Notes: generated from the sequence alone by a model not told the origin. 64,000 nucleotides of DNA from Desulfohalovibrio reitneri (GCF_000711295.1 NZ_JOMJ01000003.1:2467671-2531670); one strand, 5' to 3'. Positions 54,234-63,841 are shown, counted from the first letter of the stretch. Made by a program: numbers and translations.

Positions 54234-55691
54234 TTATTCGGCCTCGGCGCCGGGCTGTTCCCCGGGCCGCCGCATGTCCTCGGGCTCGGGCGCGCTGACG
54301 GTCACGCAGTGCACCTCGCAGGGGATGTCGCGGCCCAGAATGGCCTCCATGTCCGCCATGGCCTGGGCTTGGTCGGCCAGGGCGCGCAGGTGGGCCAGTT
54401 CGAACTCCAGCAGGGTGCGCTCCGCCTCGACGAGGTCCAGGGCGGAGTCGGCCCCGGTCTGGAATGCCTCCAGGGTCGCCCCCAGCCCCTGCTCGGCCTT
54501 GGGCACAAGGCTGTCGCGGTACAGCTCGATGCGGCGCTGGGCGTCGCGGTAGTCATACAGGGCCACCTGCATGGAGCTGGCCAGGGAATTGCCCTTGCCC
54601 ACCAGCTTGCGGCGGTAGGCGCTTTTGTCCAGCTTGGCCTGTCGCACGGCCGCGTCTCGCTTGGCCCGCCACAGGGGGATTTTCACCTGGGCGGTGGCGA
54701 TGACGGGGTTGTCGCCGTTGTTGATCGGGTCGCCCTGCCTGGCGCGATCCTGCACGATGGTCTCCACGCCCATGGCGAAGTCCGGCAGGTAGTCCAGCTC
54801 GGCCAGCTCCCGCTTCACGTCGCTGGCCTCGGCCAGGGCGCGGTACTCGTCCAGTGCGGGGTTGTTGTCGGTGATGCCCTCCAGCAGCTCCTCGTCGCTC
54901 ATGGAGGTGATCATCACCGGGATGGACTCGGGCAGGGGGATGTTCCGGGAGCTGGGGCGGTTCATGGCCTCGTTGAGCCGGGCTGCAACCGGACCGCGCA
55001 GGTCCCGAAGGGAATTCAAGCGGTCACGCAGCTTGCCCAGCTCCACCTGCAGGCGGATGACCTCGGAGTAGCTGCTCAGCCCGGCCTGGTAGCGTGTGGT
55101 GACCACCTCCTCCAGGTAGCGCAACAGCTCGATGTTCTCGCCGGTGATGGCGATGGCCTGGGCCAGGTAGGCGTACTCGTAGTACGCGTCCTTGACCCGG
55201 CGGTAGACCTCCAGCCGCTGGGACTCCAGCCGGGCGTAGGCCGCGTCCGCCTTGAGGGCGGCCTGCCGTTCCCGGGTGGAGAGGGTGCCGAACCAGGGGA
55301 AGGACTGGGTCAGCCCGAAGCGGTGGCGCTGGGGGCCGGTGCGGGTTTCCACCGGCTGGACGTAGTAGCCGTACTTGAAGGTGGGGTCGGGCAGGCTGCC
55401 CACCTGGGGCACGTTTTCCAGCTCCGACTTCCACTGCTCGAAGGCGGCCCGCAGCTCGGGGTTCTTTTCGGCGGCTTCGGCCAGGTAGGCGTTGAGGTCG
55501 GCCAGTTCCTCCGCGGCCATGGTGGCGTTGCCGACCACGGCGGTGGTCTCGGGCTCCTGCGCGTTGGCGGGCGGCGCCAGCAGCGCCCACAGGCAGAGCA
55601 TGAATCCCGTGATCCAGGCCAGGAAAAAGGCGGCGGAGCGTTCGGGACGGCGTGGCGGCGCGATGGAGAGGGCGTTGGGAGGACGTCGCAT
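54234..55691 (-). CDS. TolC/CusC-type outer-membrane efflux channel
   Basis: A 485-aa outer-membrane factor. Two OEP repeats are visible: one with ELRAAFEQWKSELENVPQVGSLPDPTF, a family entry sequence, and LRLQVELGKLRDRLNSLRDL, and a second ending in a helix pair (ALDLVEAERTLLEFELAHLRALADQAQAM). A long N-terminal region includes a signal-like segment (AFFLAWITGFMLCLWALLA). It joins CusA/CusB to export across the outer membrane. The ATG overlaps the stop of the upstream kinase gene (ATGA). Confidence 0.9.
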   Translation of the reverse strand: MRRPPNALSIAPPRRPERSAAFFLAWITGFMLCLWALLAPPANAQEPETTAVVGNATMAAEELADLNAYLAEAAEKNPELRAAFEQWKSELENVPQVGSLPDPTFKYGYYVQPVETRTGPQRHRFGLTQSFPWFGTLSTRERQAALKADAAYARLESQRLEVYRRVKDAYYEYAYLAQAIAITGENIELLRYLEEVVTTRYQAGLSSYSEVIRLQVELGKLRDRLNSLRDLRGPVAARLNEAMNRPSSRNIPLPESIPVMITSMSDEELLEGITDNNPALDEYRALAEASDVKRELAELDYLPDFAMGVETIVQDRARQGDPINNGDNPVIATAQVKIPLWRAKRDAAVRQAKLDKSAYRRKLVGKGNSLASSMQVALYDYRDAQRRIELYRDSLVPKAEQGLGATLEAFQTGADSALDLVEAERTLLEFELAHLRALADQAQAMADMEAILGRDIPCEVHCVTVSAPEPEDMRRPGEQPGAEAE

Positions 55692-56674
55692 CAGCCTTCC
55701 CCCCTGGGGATGCGCACGATGAAGGTCGCGCCCTGCCCCGGCTCGCTCTCGAAGGTGAGGTCGCCGCCGAAGTTGCGCACCGTCTTGCGGCAGCTGGGCA
55801 GGGTCAGCCCGGTGCCGCCCCGGCGGGTGGTGAAGAAGGGGGAGAACATCTTCTCCCTGTGCTCCGGCTTGATGCCGGGGCCCTGGTCGGCCACGCGGAT
55901 GGTGCAGTCGTCCCCGGAGCGGGTTGAGGTCACGGTCACGGTGGAGCCGCGCGGTGTGAAGTCCAGGGCGTTCTCGACGAGCCTGGCGACCACCCAGCGC
56001 ACGGCCTCGGGGTCCACCTTGGTGGGGCAGCCCACCTCGTCCCGCTGGACGTCCAGGCGGACTTCCTTGGCGTCGATCTGTTCCTGGTTGCGGCGCACCG
56101 CCTCCTCGACCACCTCGTTGAGGTTGGCCGTGCGGAGTTTCAGTTCGCGCTCCGGCACGTATCCCGCCAGGGTTTCCACCAGGCTTCCCATGCGGGACAT
56201 CTCCTTCTGGAAGTCGTCGTTCAGGCCGGAGTCGGCCAGTCCGCCGGAGCGCTGGAACAGGGAATTCAGCGCGCCCATGATGTCGCGCATTTCGTGGCCG
56301 ATGACGGAGGAGGCGCTGCCCAGGGCGCCCAGTTTTTCGGCCTGGATGAGACGTTCCTGCCTGCGGCGGTTATGGTCCGTGAGCCAGCCCAGCACCAGGG
56401 CCACCAGCACAAAGACCGCGATTTGGGAGACCATGACCAAGACGGCGTGGTCCATGGGCGCGAAGAGCATCCCGGCCAGGTAGAGGACCCCGGCCGCGCC
56501 CGCGGTTATCAGCCCCCACTTCAGGCCGTACCAGTAGGCGGCCAGGAGGATCGGGACGAAGTACAACTCCCTGTGCACCACGTGCAGTTCCATGTCCCCC
56601 CCGGCGAAGTGCAGCGCTGTCACCGCAGCCGTGAGGATGATGATCAGGGAGCCCTTGAAGGTCGTGTGCGCCAT
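55691..56674 (-). CDS. Membrane sensor histidine kinase of the copper operon
   Basis: A 327-aa kinase. Three or four TM helices in the first 105 residues include GSLIIILTAAVTALHFAGG and VSQIAVFVLVALVLGW, with little periplasmic loop. His127 in VIGHEMRD is the probable phosphosite, and the HATPase domain has ARLVENALDFTPRG and ADQGPGIKPEH with GGTGLTLPSCRK. ATG 56674 has SD AAGGGGG. It is the first gene of the efflux operon but no response regulator is attached, which is unusual for a CusS-like system. Confidence 0.85.
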   Translation of the reverse strand: MAHTTFKGSLIIILTAAVTALHFAGGDMELHVVHRELYFVPILLAAYWYGLKWGLITAGAAGVLYLAGMLFAPMDHAVLVMVSQIAVFVLVALVLGWLTDHNRRRQERLIQAEKLGALGSASSVIGHEMRDIMGALNSLFQRSGGLADSGLNDDFQKEMSRMGSLVETLAGYVPERELKLRTANLNEVVEEAVRRNQEQIDAKEVRLDVQRDEVGCPTKVDPEAVRWVVARLVENALDFTPRGSTVTVTSTRSGDDCTIRVADQGPGIKPEHREKMFSPFFTTRRGGTGLTLPSCRKTVRNFGGDLTFESEPGQGATFIVRIPRGEG

Positions 56675-57162
56675 GTGATCCCCCTTGTCGTTCCGGTGCG
56701 GCTCCAGAGGAAGCAGCCGGAGTTTCCACCATTGGATATCATGAGCGGCTGATCGATGGGAAGGTTGGCCCGATTCCGCGGCAAACGGCATGACCCCAGC
56801 CAATTCAGGCTTTATAAAGCAAGCGGCAGGCCAAGGCGAGCATTTTGGATTAAAAAAGTCTGAAAAGAGCTGCCCGGACGGGACCGGCAAGCTTTGGCCG
56901 CCGTCGTTTCAAGCAGGTGCGGGACCGGGGGAGTGCCGTTTATTGCACAATAAATGTGCAAGATGTGCAGCGTCGGCGAATGGATGTGCACCCAAGCGGC
57001 GGCCGGTACGGGATCGGCACGGAATACACCCGGTTGCCCGCGCCGCCGGACTTGGCCCGCCGCCGCTCATCACGGCGAAGAGGGCATCCCGGGGCGGGTA
57101 TTGGAATTGGCGCGTCCCATGACGCGATTCATTCCGCGCTGGCGGCACGGTGCCCGTGGGGT
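56675..57162. other. 488-base gene-free interval upstream of the copper operon
   Basis: It lies between nadB and the kinase gene, both on the minus strand. No coding frame looks real. It should hold the promoter of the efflux operon. A short AT-rich patch (TTTATAAAG near 56810, TTTTGGATTAAAAAAG near 56850) and a clear palindrome at 56943-56961 are the visible features. Confidence 0.55.
56943..56961. promoter_or_regulatory. 19-bp palindrome in the copper-operon upstream region
   Basis: TTGCACA-ATAAA-TGTGCAA is a perfect 7-bp inverted repeat with a 5-base AT spacer. It resembles a dimeric regulator site. It is about 270 bases before the kinase start and about 200 bases after the nadB stop. The cognate regulator is not known. 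Confidence 0.55.
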
Positions 57163-58842
57163 TCAGGAAATGGAGCCGTGTTGCCGCAACGCGCGCAGGT
57201 GCTCCCGGCGCAAGCCGTAATGGTGTCGGCCGTGGGCCGCCTCCAGGTTGACCGCCGCGGGCACGTCCTGGCGGATGGCGTGGCAGCCTATGCTCTGGGT
57301 GTTGCGCAGCGCGGCCCGGGTCAGCAGAAGGGCCGCCTCGCCTGCGTGCACGAGGTCCACCAGCGGCTTGGTCGGCCGGGTGTCCGCCACAGTTTTGCGC
57401 AGCCGCTCCGCCAGCCCGCGCAGTTCCCACTCCGCCCTGGCCAGGTCCCGCCGGTCGCGGACGATGCCCACATGCTCCCACATGGCGCGGCGCAGGGAAC
57501 GCCATTCCCGCTGGATGCCATCGGGGTCGGCCTCGCCGCCGCCGGACGAGGGCCGGTCGGGCACGGACTCCAGCAGCCGCGCTGGGGCCGTGTCGCCCTC
57601 GCGGAGGCGGTGGACGATGTCCTCCCCGGCGCTTTTGCCCCACAGCAGTCCCTCCAGCAGGGAGGTGGAGGCCAGCCGGTTGGCCCCGTGCACGCCGGTG
57701 CAACTGCACTCGCCGATGGCGTACAGGCGCGGCATGTCGGTGCGGCCGCGCCGGTCGCTTTGCACGCCGCCGCAGTGGTAGTGCGCCGCCGGAACCACGG
57801 GGATGGGGTCGGCCTGGATATCCAGGCCTATTTCGCCGCACCGCGCCGCGATGGTGGGAAAGCGCTGGTACAGGTCGTGCTCGATGGAGCGGCAGTCCAG
57901 GTAGGCGCAGGTGTCGCCGCTGTGGTGCAGCTCCTTGACGATGGCCTGGGAGACGATGTCGCGCGGGGCCAGCTCGGCCCGTTCGTCGTGGCGGAGCATG
58001 AACCGCTCGCCCCGGCTGTTGCGCAGGTGTGCCCCCTCGCCGCGCATGGCCTCGGTGATGAGGAAGCGCTGGCCCGAGGGGTGGTACATGGCCGTGGGGT
58101 GGAATTGCACGAACTCCGCATGGCGCAGCCGCGCGCCCGCGGCGTGGGCCAGGGCCAGCCCGGAGCCCACCGAGCAGGGGGCGTTGGTGGAGTGGGGGTA
58201 GAGGCCGCCGATGCCGCCGGTGGCCAGTACGGTGAGATCGGCCAGGATGGTTTCCACCCGCCCGGTTGTCCGGTCCAGGACGTAAGCGCCCAGGCACTGG
58301 TTGCCCTGCCACGCCGGGTGGGCGTGCAGGCGGGAGTGGCGGGTGCTGGTCAGCAGCTCCATGGCGGTGCGGCTGGTCAGCGTCTGGATGAGCGGGTCGT
58401 CCGCCAGGGCCTTTTTGAGCCCGTCCATGATGGCCCGGCCCGTGTAGTCGGCGCAGTGCAGGATGCGCTTGACGCTGTGCCCGCCTTCCCGGGTCAGGTC
58501 CAGACTGTTGTCCGGACGGGTGGCGAAGGGAATCCGCAGCCGCTCCAACAGGATTTCCTCCACCGCGCGGGGCCCGGCCTCGGCCAGCAGCCGCACGGCT
58601 TCGGCGTCGTTGCGCCGCCAGCCGGCGGTGAGGATGTCATCCGCCAGCTTGGCCGGGGAGTCGTCCGGACCGCGATGCACGATGCCGCCCTGGGCGCGGG
58701 CCGTGTTGCCGTCGTCCACGTCCTTGCCCGCGCTCAGCAGGCAGACCTCCACGCCGCGCGCGGCCAGGGTCAGGGCGCAGGTTGCTCCGGCCACGCCCGC
58801 GCCAATGACCATGGCCCTTGTGGTCCGCCTGGGGCCGGTCAA
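57163..58842 (-). CDS. nadB: L-aspartate oxidase
   Basis: A 559-aa FAD enzyme that oxidises L-aspartate to iminoaspartate for NAD synthesis. FAD loop VIGAGVAGATCALTLAARG, then NTARAQGGIVH, REGGHSVKRILH, GGIGGLYPHSTNA, VQFHPTAMYHP and the C-terminal YAIGECSCTGVHGANRLASTSLLEG all fit NadB rather than fumarate reductase flavoproteins. Under anaerobic conditions fumarate would serve as the acceptor. nadA and nadC are not in the window. It follows the AOR homologue by 66 bases on the same strand. Confidence 0.92.
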   Translation of the reverse strand: MTGPRRTTRAMVIGAGVAGATCALTLAARGVEVCLLSAGKDVDDGNTARAQGGIVHRGPDDSPAKLADDILTAGWRRNDAEAVRLLAEAGPRAVEEILLERLRIPFATRPDNSLDLTREGGHSVKRILHCADYTGRAIMDGLKKALADDPLIQTLTSRTAMELLTSTRHSRLHAHPAWQGNQCLGAYVLDRTTGRVETILADLTVLATGGIGGLYPHSTNAPCSVGSGLALAHAAGARLRHAEFVQFHPTAMYHPSGQRFLITEAMRGEGAHLRNSRGERFMLRHDERAELAPRDIVSQAIVKELHHSGDTCAYLDCRSIEHDLYQRFPTIAARCGEIGLDIQADPIPVVPAAHYHCGGVQSDRRGRTDMPRLYAIGECSCTGVHGANRLASTSLLEGLLWGKSAGEDIVHRLREGDTAPARLLESVPDRPSSGGGEADPDGIQREWRSLRRAMWEHVGIVRDRRDLARAEWELRGLAERLRKTVADTRPTKPLVDLVHAGEAALLLTRAALRNTQSIGCHAIRQDVPAAVNLEAAHGRHHYGLRREHLRALRQHGSIS

Positions 58843-58908
58843 GACGGCCTCCGGCTCGGGGAACGGTGCGGGGCGTCGTTTCCGGGGCTGGCGTGAGCCG
58901 CTGGCCGA

Positions 58909-60456
58909 TCAGGCATGGCCGGTTTCCTCCCGGCGCTCCGGCTCGGCGCCCGAAGGCCGGCAGAAGGCCCCGGCCAGGGGGCCACGGGGCCGGACGTCGG
59001 GCGCGGGCGAGCGGACACGCTGGTTGAAGTTGTGCTCGGTCTCCAGAATGTTTCTGCCCAGCTCCACCAGGTCGTCAGGGGTGAGGCGCAGGCCGTGCAT
59101 GGCGTTTATGGTGTCCACCATGGCCTCGAAGGTCCGCCCCTGTTCCAGGATGGCCAGCACCACGAAGCGGCAGAAGCCGGTGGAGTCCATAGCCGCGGAG
59201 GCGATGCGCAGGTTCCGGGAGACTTGCTCCCGGCTCTTGGGTGAAAGCAGGTGGGAACCGTCGTTCGAGGACCGGAGGCGCTCGGCGGCCTCCCTCCCGT
59301 CCGCGTCCTCGCGGAGGGCTTGGTCGCTGCGGGGCCAGGCCGGATGGGGGCTGGGCGGCTCCAGCCCGAAACAGGCGGCCATGGTGGACGGGCCGGAAGC
59401 CAGGATGCGGCCCAGGTGCGTGCCCTCGCCCGCCTCGCGCACCAGCCGCGCCGCCCCTTCGGCGTCGCCGAAGTCGATGACCCCGGCTCGCATGGCCAGA
59501 CCCAGCGCGCGGCCCGTTTCCACCGGGTCCAGGCCGAAGTCCGCTTCCAGGTGGTCCAGTTCGGCCAGGGCGTCGGGGTCGCTGATGCCGCATTCGGCGC
59601 TGTGGGACCAGGCGGTCTCGTGCCGGGCGGCCAGGCGGCCGTTTCCGGCGGAAAAGGTGGCGCAGGAGACCGCGCCGCATTCCTGGGCGCAGGCATGGCC
59701 CGCCCCGCCCGGGCCGGCGGCGTGGGGCGAATCCGCCCGCCCGGTGGCGGCGTAGACCGCCAGCCCCTGCAGGAAGAGCGCGCTGGCCTCCCGGAACGCC
59801 TCTGGCTCGGCGGGGGGGCGCGTTTCCGCCTCGCCCGGGTCGATGACCACGCACTTGACGCCCTTGCGGCCCATTACCGCGCCCACGCCGCCCCGGCTGA
59901 CGTGGTGAACGGGGCGGAGTTCGCGGTCGGTGGAGGCGATGGTGGCCCCAGCCAGGCGCATCTCTCCCACGGGGCCGATGCAGAGGCAGGCCGCGCCGCT
60001 CCGCCGTTCCCCGACCCAACGGCACAGGGTGTGGTTGGTCACCCCGCGCAAGTCATCGGCCCCGGCCACCCCAACGCCGTCCTCGCCGATGGTCACGGCG
60101 TACAGGGCGCCACCCGGCGGCGCGCCTTCAAGCACCACGGCCGCAACGCCGAGCCGTCCGAGATATTGGGCTGCCCGGCCGCCGGGGTTGGCTTCCTCCA
60201 GCAATCCGGTCCAGGGGTTCTTGCAGCCCACGGAGAGGCGGCCGCAGTTGCTGGCGGCCGTGCCGGACATGAGGCCCGGCGCGATGACCAGCTTGTTCGC
60301 GGGGCCCAGGGCCTCGCAGTCCGGCGGCACTTCGTTGGCGATGATGGCCGTGGTCAGGGCGCGTCCGGCGAGGCCGGCGTACTTGCCCAAGGGGTGCCGG
60401 ACGGCCCGGGGGCCGCCCTCGGCGGACAAGTCGATGCGCAGGATCGTCTCCACCAC
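58909..60456 (-). CDS. Divergent aldehyde:ferredoxin oxidoreductase homologue
   Basis: A 515-aa protein of the AOR family, shorter than the usual 600. The AOR N domain is clear (GKYAGLAGRALTTAIIANEV, ANKLVIAPGLMSGTAASNCG, and SRGGVGAVMGRKGVK). The 4Fe-4S ligand motif reads C256-x3-C260-x4-C265 instead of C-x2-C-x3-C; the fourth ligand is probably Cys429 in DSTGFCRF. The catalytic loop with PAYDPRG and the conserved Gly-Gly-Cys-His segment is missing. Hence it may bind tungstopterin weakly or not at all. It lies between a ferritin-like gene and nadB, downstream of Flx genes. Function is uncertain. Confidence 0.82.
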   Translation of the reverse strand: MVETILRIDLSAEGGPRAVRHPLGKYAGLAGRALTTAIIANEVPPDCEALGPANKLVIAPGLMSGTAASNCGRLSVGCKNPWTGLLEEANPGGRAAQYLGRLGVAAVVLEGAPPGGALYAVTIGEDGVGVAGADDLRGVTNHTLCRWVGERRSGAACLCIGPVGEMRLAGATIASTDRELRPVHHVSRGGVGAVMGRKGVKCVVIDPGEAETRPPAEPEAFREASALFLQGLAVYAATGRADSPHAAGPGGAGHACAQECGAVSCATFSAGNGRLAARHETAWSHSAECGISDPDALAELDHLEADFGLDPVETGRALGLAMRAGVIDFGDAEGAARLVREAGEGTHLGRILASGPSTMAACFGLEPPSPHPAWPRSDQALREDADGREAAERLRSSNDGSHLLSPKSREQVSRNLRIASAAMDSTGFCRFVVLAILEQGRTFEAMVDTINAMHGLRLTPDDLVELGRNILETEHNFNQRVRSPAPDVRPRGPLAGAFCRPSGAEPERREETGHA

Positions 60457-60472
60457 GGCTCCAGGCGGTCGG

Positions 60473-60961
60473 TCAGCTTTGGCGCATGCGTGTCAGCATC
60501 TCGTCGAGCCTGCGCAGGTGCAGGCGCTCCTCGTCTATGCAGCGCTCCACCGCGCCGCGCTCCTTGGCCGGGACCATGTCCCGCATCTCCATGAAGAACA
60601 GGATGGTGTCCTTCTCGAAGCCCATGGCCATCCGGATGGCGGTGTCCGCGTCATCCGCGTCGCTCATGTACTTCTCGGCCAGGCCGCCGTTGAACAGGGA
60701 ATGGGATTCGATGAGCGAGCGCAGGTAGTCGGCGTACTCCTCCTTGGTGGACCAGGCGGGCAGCTCGACGCTGCCGAGCCGTTCCAGCAGGTTGGCGAAT
60801 ATCTCCTCGTGCTTGCTCTCCTCGTCCGCCAGGTAGCGGAAGAAGTCGCGCAGTTCCTCGTTCTGGGCCTTGTCCGCCACCCGCAGGTAGAACTCCCGTC
60901 CCTTCTGTTCGATCTCAACGGCCGCCTTGGCGACCTCGTTGGCGTGGAAGAAGTGAGCCAT
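60473..60961 (-). CDS. Ferritin-like diiron protein (rubrerythrin type without rubredoxin)
   Basis: A 162-aa four-helix protein. Iron ligands appear as AVEIEQKGREFY (Glu), LADEESKHEEIF (ExxH), GFEKDTILFFMEM (Glu) and CIDEERLHLRRL (ExxH). Rubrerythrin-type proteins reduce peroxide or protect enzymes from oxygen. There is no rubredoxin tail, so electrons must come from a partner. It lies 16 bases before the AOR homologue in the same operon. Confidence 0.88.
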   Translation of the reverse strand: MAHFFHANEVAKAAVEIEQKGREFYLRVADKAQNEELRDFFRYLADEESKHEEIFANLLERLGSVELPAWSTKEEYADYLRSLIESHSLFNGGLAEKYMSDADDADTAIRMAMGFEKDTILFFMEMRDMVPAKERGAVERCIDEERLHLRRLDEMLTRMRQS

Positions 60962-61003
60962 GGTTTCTCCCGTTTGCTGTCTTTTCGTCTCCCCCGGTCC
61001 CGC

Positions 61004-61852
61004 CTACAGTTCGTTGGGCAGCTGCTTGAGTTCTTCGTAGGTGAAGACGGGTCCGTCCTTGCAGACGTATTTGGTGCCGATGTTGCACCGGCCGCAGATG
61101 CCCACGCCGCATTTCATGCGTTTTTCCAGGGTTGTTATGATCTGATTGTCTTGAAAGCCGAGTTTATGCAAGGCCTGGATGGTGAATTTGATCATGATGG
61201 GGGGGCCGCAGGTGACGGCCACGGTGTTCTCCGGCGAGGGCTCCATCTCCAGGAGCACGTTGGGGATCAGGCCCACGGAGTGTTCCCAGCCCTCGGACTC
61301 CACGTCCACGGTGAGCTGGGTTTTCAGGTCGTCGCGGCCCAGCCAGTCCGGCAACTCGTACTGGAAGGCCATGTCCTGCGGGGTGCGCGCGCCGTAGAGC
61401 AGAGAGATGTCGCCGTAGTCGCCCCGGTTGTCCAGCATGTAGAGCAGCAGGGTGCGCAGCGGCGCCATGCCGATGCCGCCGCCTACGAAGACGATGTTCT
61501 TGCCCTTGAGATCCTCGTAGGGGAACCAGTTGCCCAGGGGGGCGCGCACGCCGATCTGGTCGCCCGGTGACATGGAGTGCAGCTTGGAGGTCACCTCCCC
61601 GGCGCGCATGACGCTGAACTGCAGGTAGTCCATGCGGGAGGGCGGGGAGTTGATGACGAAGGTGGACTCGCCCGTGCCGAACACGGACAGCTGCCCCACC
61701 TGGCCGGGCTTGAAGGAGAACTCCTTCATGCGCTTCTCGCCCAGCACCACGCGGAAGGTCTTGATGGCCGGGGTCTCGTCGATGATTTCGGTGATGGTGG
61801 CCACGTCCGGCAGGTAGGGGTTGAGCGGCTGCATTTCGCGTTCCTTGAGCAC
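61004..61852 (-). CDS. flxA: FAD/NAD-binding subunit, FlxA-like
   Basis: A 282-aa ferredoxin-reductase-type flavoprotein. FAD domain: RVVLGEKRMKEFSFKPGQVGQLSVFG and FVINSPPSRMDYLQFSVMRAGEVT. NAD domain: GKNIVFVGGGIGMAPLRTLLLYML and TCGPPIMIKFTIQAL. The C-terminus has a cluster-binding MKCGVGICGRCNIG...KYVCKDGPVF. It matches the sulfhydrogenase-gamma/asrB family used as FlxA in FlxABCD-HdrABC complexes, which link NADH to ferredoxin and a heterodisulfide or DsrC-type acceptor. It is the last flx gene, 4 bases after flxB. Confidence 0.9.
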   Translation of the reverse strand: MLKEREMQPLNPYLPDVATITEIIDETPAIKTFRVVLGEKRMKEFSFKPGQVGQLSVFGTGESTFVINSPPSRMDYLQFSVMRAGEVTSKLHSMSPGDQIGVRAPLGNWFPYEDLKGKNIVFVGGGIGMAPLRTLLLYMLDNRGDYGDISLLYGARTPQDMAFQYELPDWLGRDDLKTQLTVDVESEGWEHSVGLIPNVLLEMEPSPENTVAVTCGPPIMIKFTIQALHKLGFQDNQIITTLEKRMKCGVGICGRCNIGTKYVCKDGPVFTYEELKQLPNEL

Positions 61853-61855
61853 GGG

Positions 61856-62902
61856 CTACTCCTGCTCGGCCGGCTCGGCGGCCGTGGCTTTGAGAACGAT
61901 TTCGCGGATGTCCACGGACACGGGGCAGTGCTTTATGCAGCGGCCGCAGCCGCAGCAGGCGATGGCCCCGCCGTGGATGGTGGGGTAGTAGCTGAACTTG
62001 TGCCCCACGCGGTTCTTCAGCCTGTGGGCCTTGGTGGGGCGGGGGTTGTGGCCGCTGGCCTCCATGGTGAACTGGTAGGACATGCAGTTGTCCCAGGTGC
62101 GCAGCCTGGCCCCTTCCGCCCCGCACGCCTCGTCGGTGATGTTGAAGCAGTAGCAGGTGGGCAGAGGTAGGTGCAGGCCCCGCAGCTGATGCATTTGGCC
62201 GAGACCTCCTCCCAGAAGCCCATGTCGTCGAACAGCTCCAGCAGCTTGCCGGGCGTCTCCGAAAGATCCGGGGCCTCGCCCAGGCCCTCGGCCGCCCGCT
62301 TGTGCACGACGTGCGCCTCGTCCAGCCGCTTCCCGGCGTCCTCCAGCAGGCCGCTGCCAGAAGCTCCCCGCCGGTTTCGGTCACCGGCTCCAGCACGTAG
62401 CCGCCTCACCGGGGTCATGAGCACGTCGGAACACTCGGTGTCCGCCGGCCGGAGCCCACCAGTGGCAGAAGCAGGTGGAGGAGGGCCTGGGGCAGGCCAT
62501 GGTGATGAAGGCGGTGTGCTCGCGCCGCGCCAGGTAGTTGAGGTCCTTGACGTCCTCGGCGTCGTACACCCGGTCGAAGGTGGCGAAGCCGCGCGCGTCG
62601 CAAGGGCGGCCGCCCACACCAGCCTCGGCGTCTCGTCGATGGTCTCCTTGACCCGCACCTGGCTTGTGTCCGGGCTGGCCGGGTCCTTCTCGTAGCGAAA
62701 GACCATCAGCGGCTCGCACTGGGGAAAGACCGAGCCCTTGGGCGGCGTGGTGGCTTGGCGGCCCAGGGAACCGGCTGGTCCGGGCGAAGGGCCGAAAGAC
62801 CACGGCCTCGCCCTCGCGGCGGGGGACGGCGGTCCGGCGCTCTTTGGCCAGCTCCGCCAGCCAGGCCGGGACCTTGTCGCCGGGGATGAACTTGGCTTCC
62901 AT
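61856..62902 (-). pseudogene. flxB: FlxB-like 4Fe-4S protein, disrupted by several indels
   Basis: This stretch encodes an anaerobic-sulfite-reductase-A-like iron-sulfur subunit of about 345 aa, but not in one frame. From ATG 62902 (MEAKFIPGDKVPAWLAEL) the homology continues as PPKGSVFPQCEPLMVFRYEK, RPCDARGFATFDRVYDAEDV, TFITMACPRPSSTCFCHW, CISCGACTYLCPTCYCFN and CCGCGRCIKHCPVSVDIREI, each in a different frame from the last. At least six shifts are needed between 62160 and 62780. Coding sense and Cys ligands are otherwise intact. Likely sequencing or assembly indels in a real flxB; true decay is the alternative. Confidence 0.75.
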
Positions 62903-63841
62903 CACCACCCCCTCTCGTTGATGTTTTCCTCTTCCACCTGGAAGGCCATCAGCGGCGGCGTGGCCTCCACCTTGGTGCCAGCGCGGTAGTCGAACAGCTC
63001 CTCGACTTCCTTGTTCAGCTTGCGCTTGAGCAGCAGGAGGGAATGCCCACGGGCAGGCCGCTCGCACTCGCCGCACTCGTGCAGCGCCCGGCCAGGTGCA
63101 TGGCGTGGATGACCTGGAAGAACCACTTCTCGTCCACCGTGTCCTGCTCGGTGATCCAGTGCGGGTCGCGGCAGTGGCCACGCAGTGGTCGCGGCAGACG
63201 CACAGGGGGCAGGCGTTGCGGCAGGCGTAGCAGCGGATGCAGCGCTGCATGGCCTCACGCCAGTGCCGGCCCGCTCTTCCAGCGGCCTGGACTCGAACTC
63301 GGCCACGTCGGCGTACTCGTCCGCCTCCGGCTCGGTCACCGGCTCGCCCACGAACTCGTCCGAGAGCAGGGCGTTGTGGTAGCGGCAGCGGCCGACTTGT
63401 CCGCGGCCACCTCGGCCAGGGGGAACGATTTCTCCCCGCCGTCCACGGTCACTTTTACGGTGTCGCCCTCGACCCGGGCGTCCTCCACCAGGTCCAGGTC
63501 GACCTCGCGGGCGATCTTCTTCAGGCTGACCACCCCCTCGCAGGGAAAGCCGAATACCGTGATGTTTTTCGCGTCCAGAAGCTTTTCCTGCAAGAGCTCG
63601 ATGACCGAGCGGCTGTCGCAGCCCTTGACCACCACGCCCACCTTCTTGTCCCGCAGGCCGGTGAGGTAGGTGGCCAGGTTGTGCACGCACAGGGATCCAG
63701 CACAGCCGGTCCACGTCCTCCTCGCCGCGCATGAACAGCGGCGTGGCGTGCAGGGGATCGAATCCCGCTGCAGCCGATGACCACGTCCAGCTCGGGCAGC
63801 CGCTCTTTGATGCGGCCTTTCATCTCATCCAGAAGGGACAT
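62902..63841 (-). pseudogene. flxC: FlxC-like 4Fe-4S dicluster protein, disrupted by several indels
   Basis: It begins MSLLDEMKGRIKERLPELDVV at 63841 with SD GGAGGA and ends at TGA overlapping the flxB ATG. Pieced together from three frames it has VGVVVKGCDSRSVIELLQEK, CGRCRYHNALLSDEFVGEP, AMQRCIRCYACRNACPLC, HWITEQDTVDEKWFF, ECGECERACPVGIPLLLLKRK (after correction) and FDYRAGTKVEATPPL. This is the FrhB/4Fe-4S dicluster type used as FlxC. Missing single bases near 63762, 63696, 63398, 63272, 63178, 63081 and 63041-63060 explain the breaks. The retained motifs argue for sequence error. Confidence 0.75.

Noticed and set aside
56790..57122. A 110-codon plus-strand frame in the gap between nadB and the kinase gene
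   Set aside because: No SD, no recognisable features and unusual composition; the gap is better read as regulatory.
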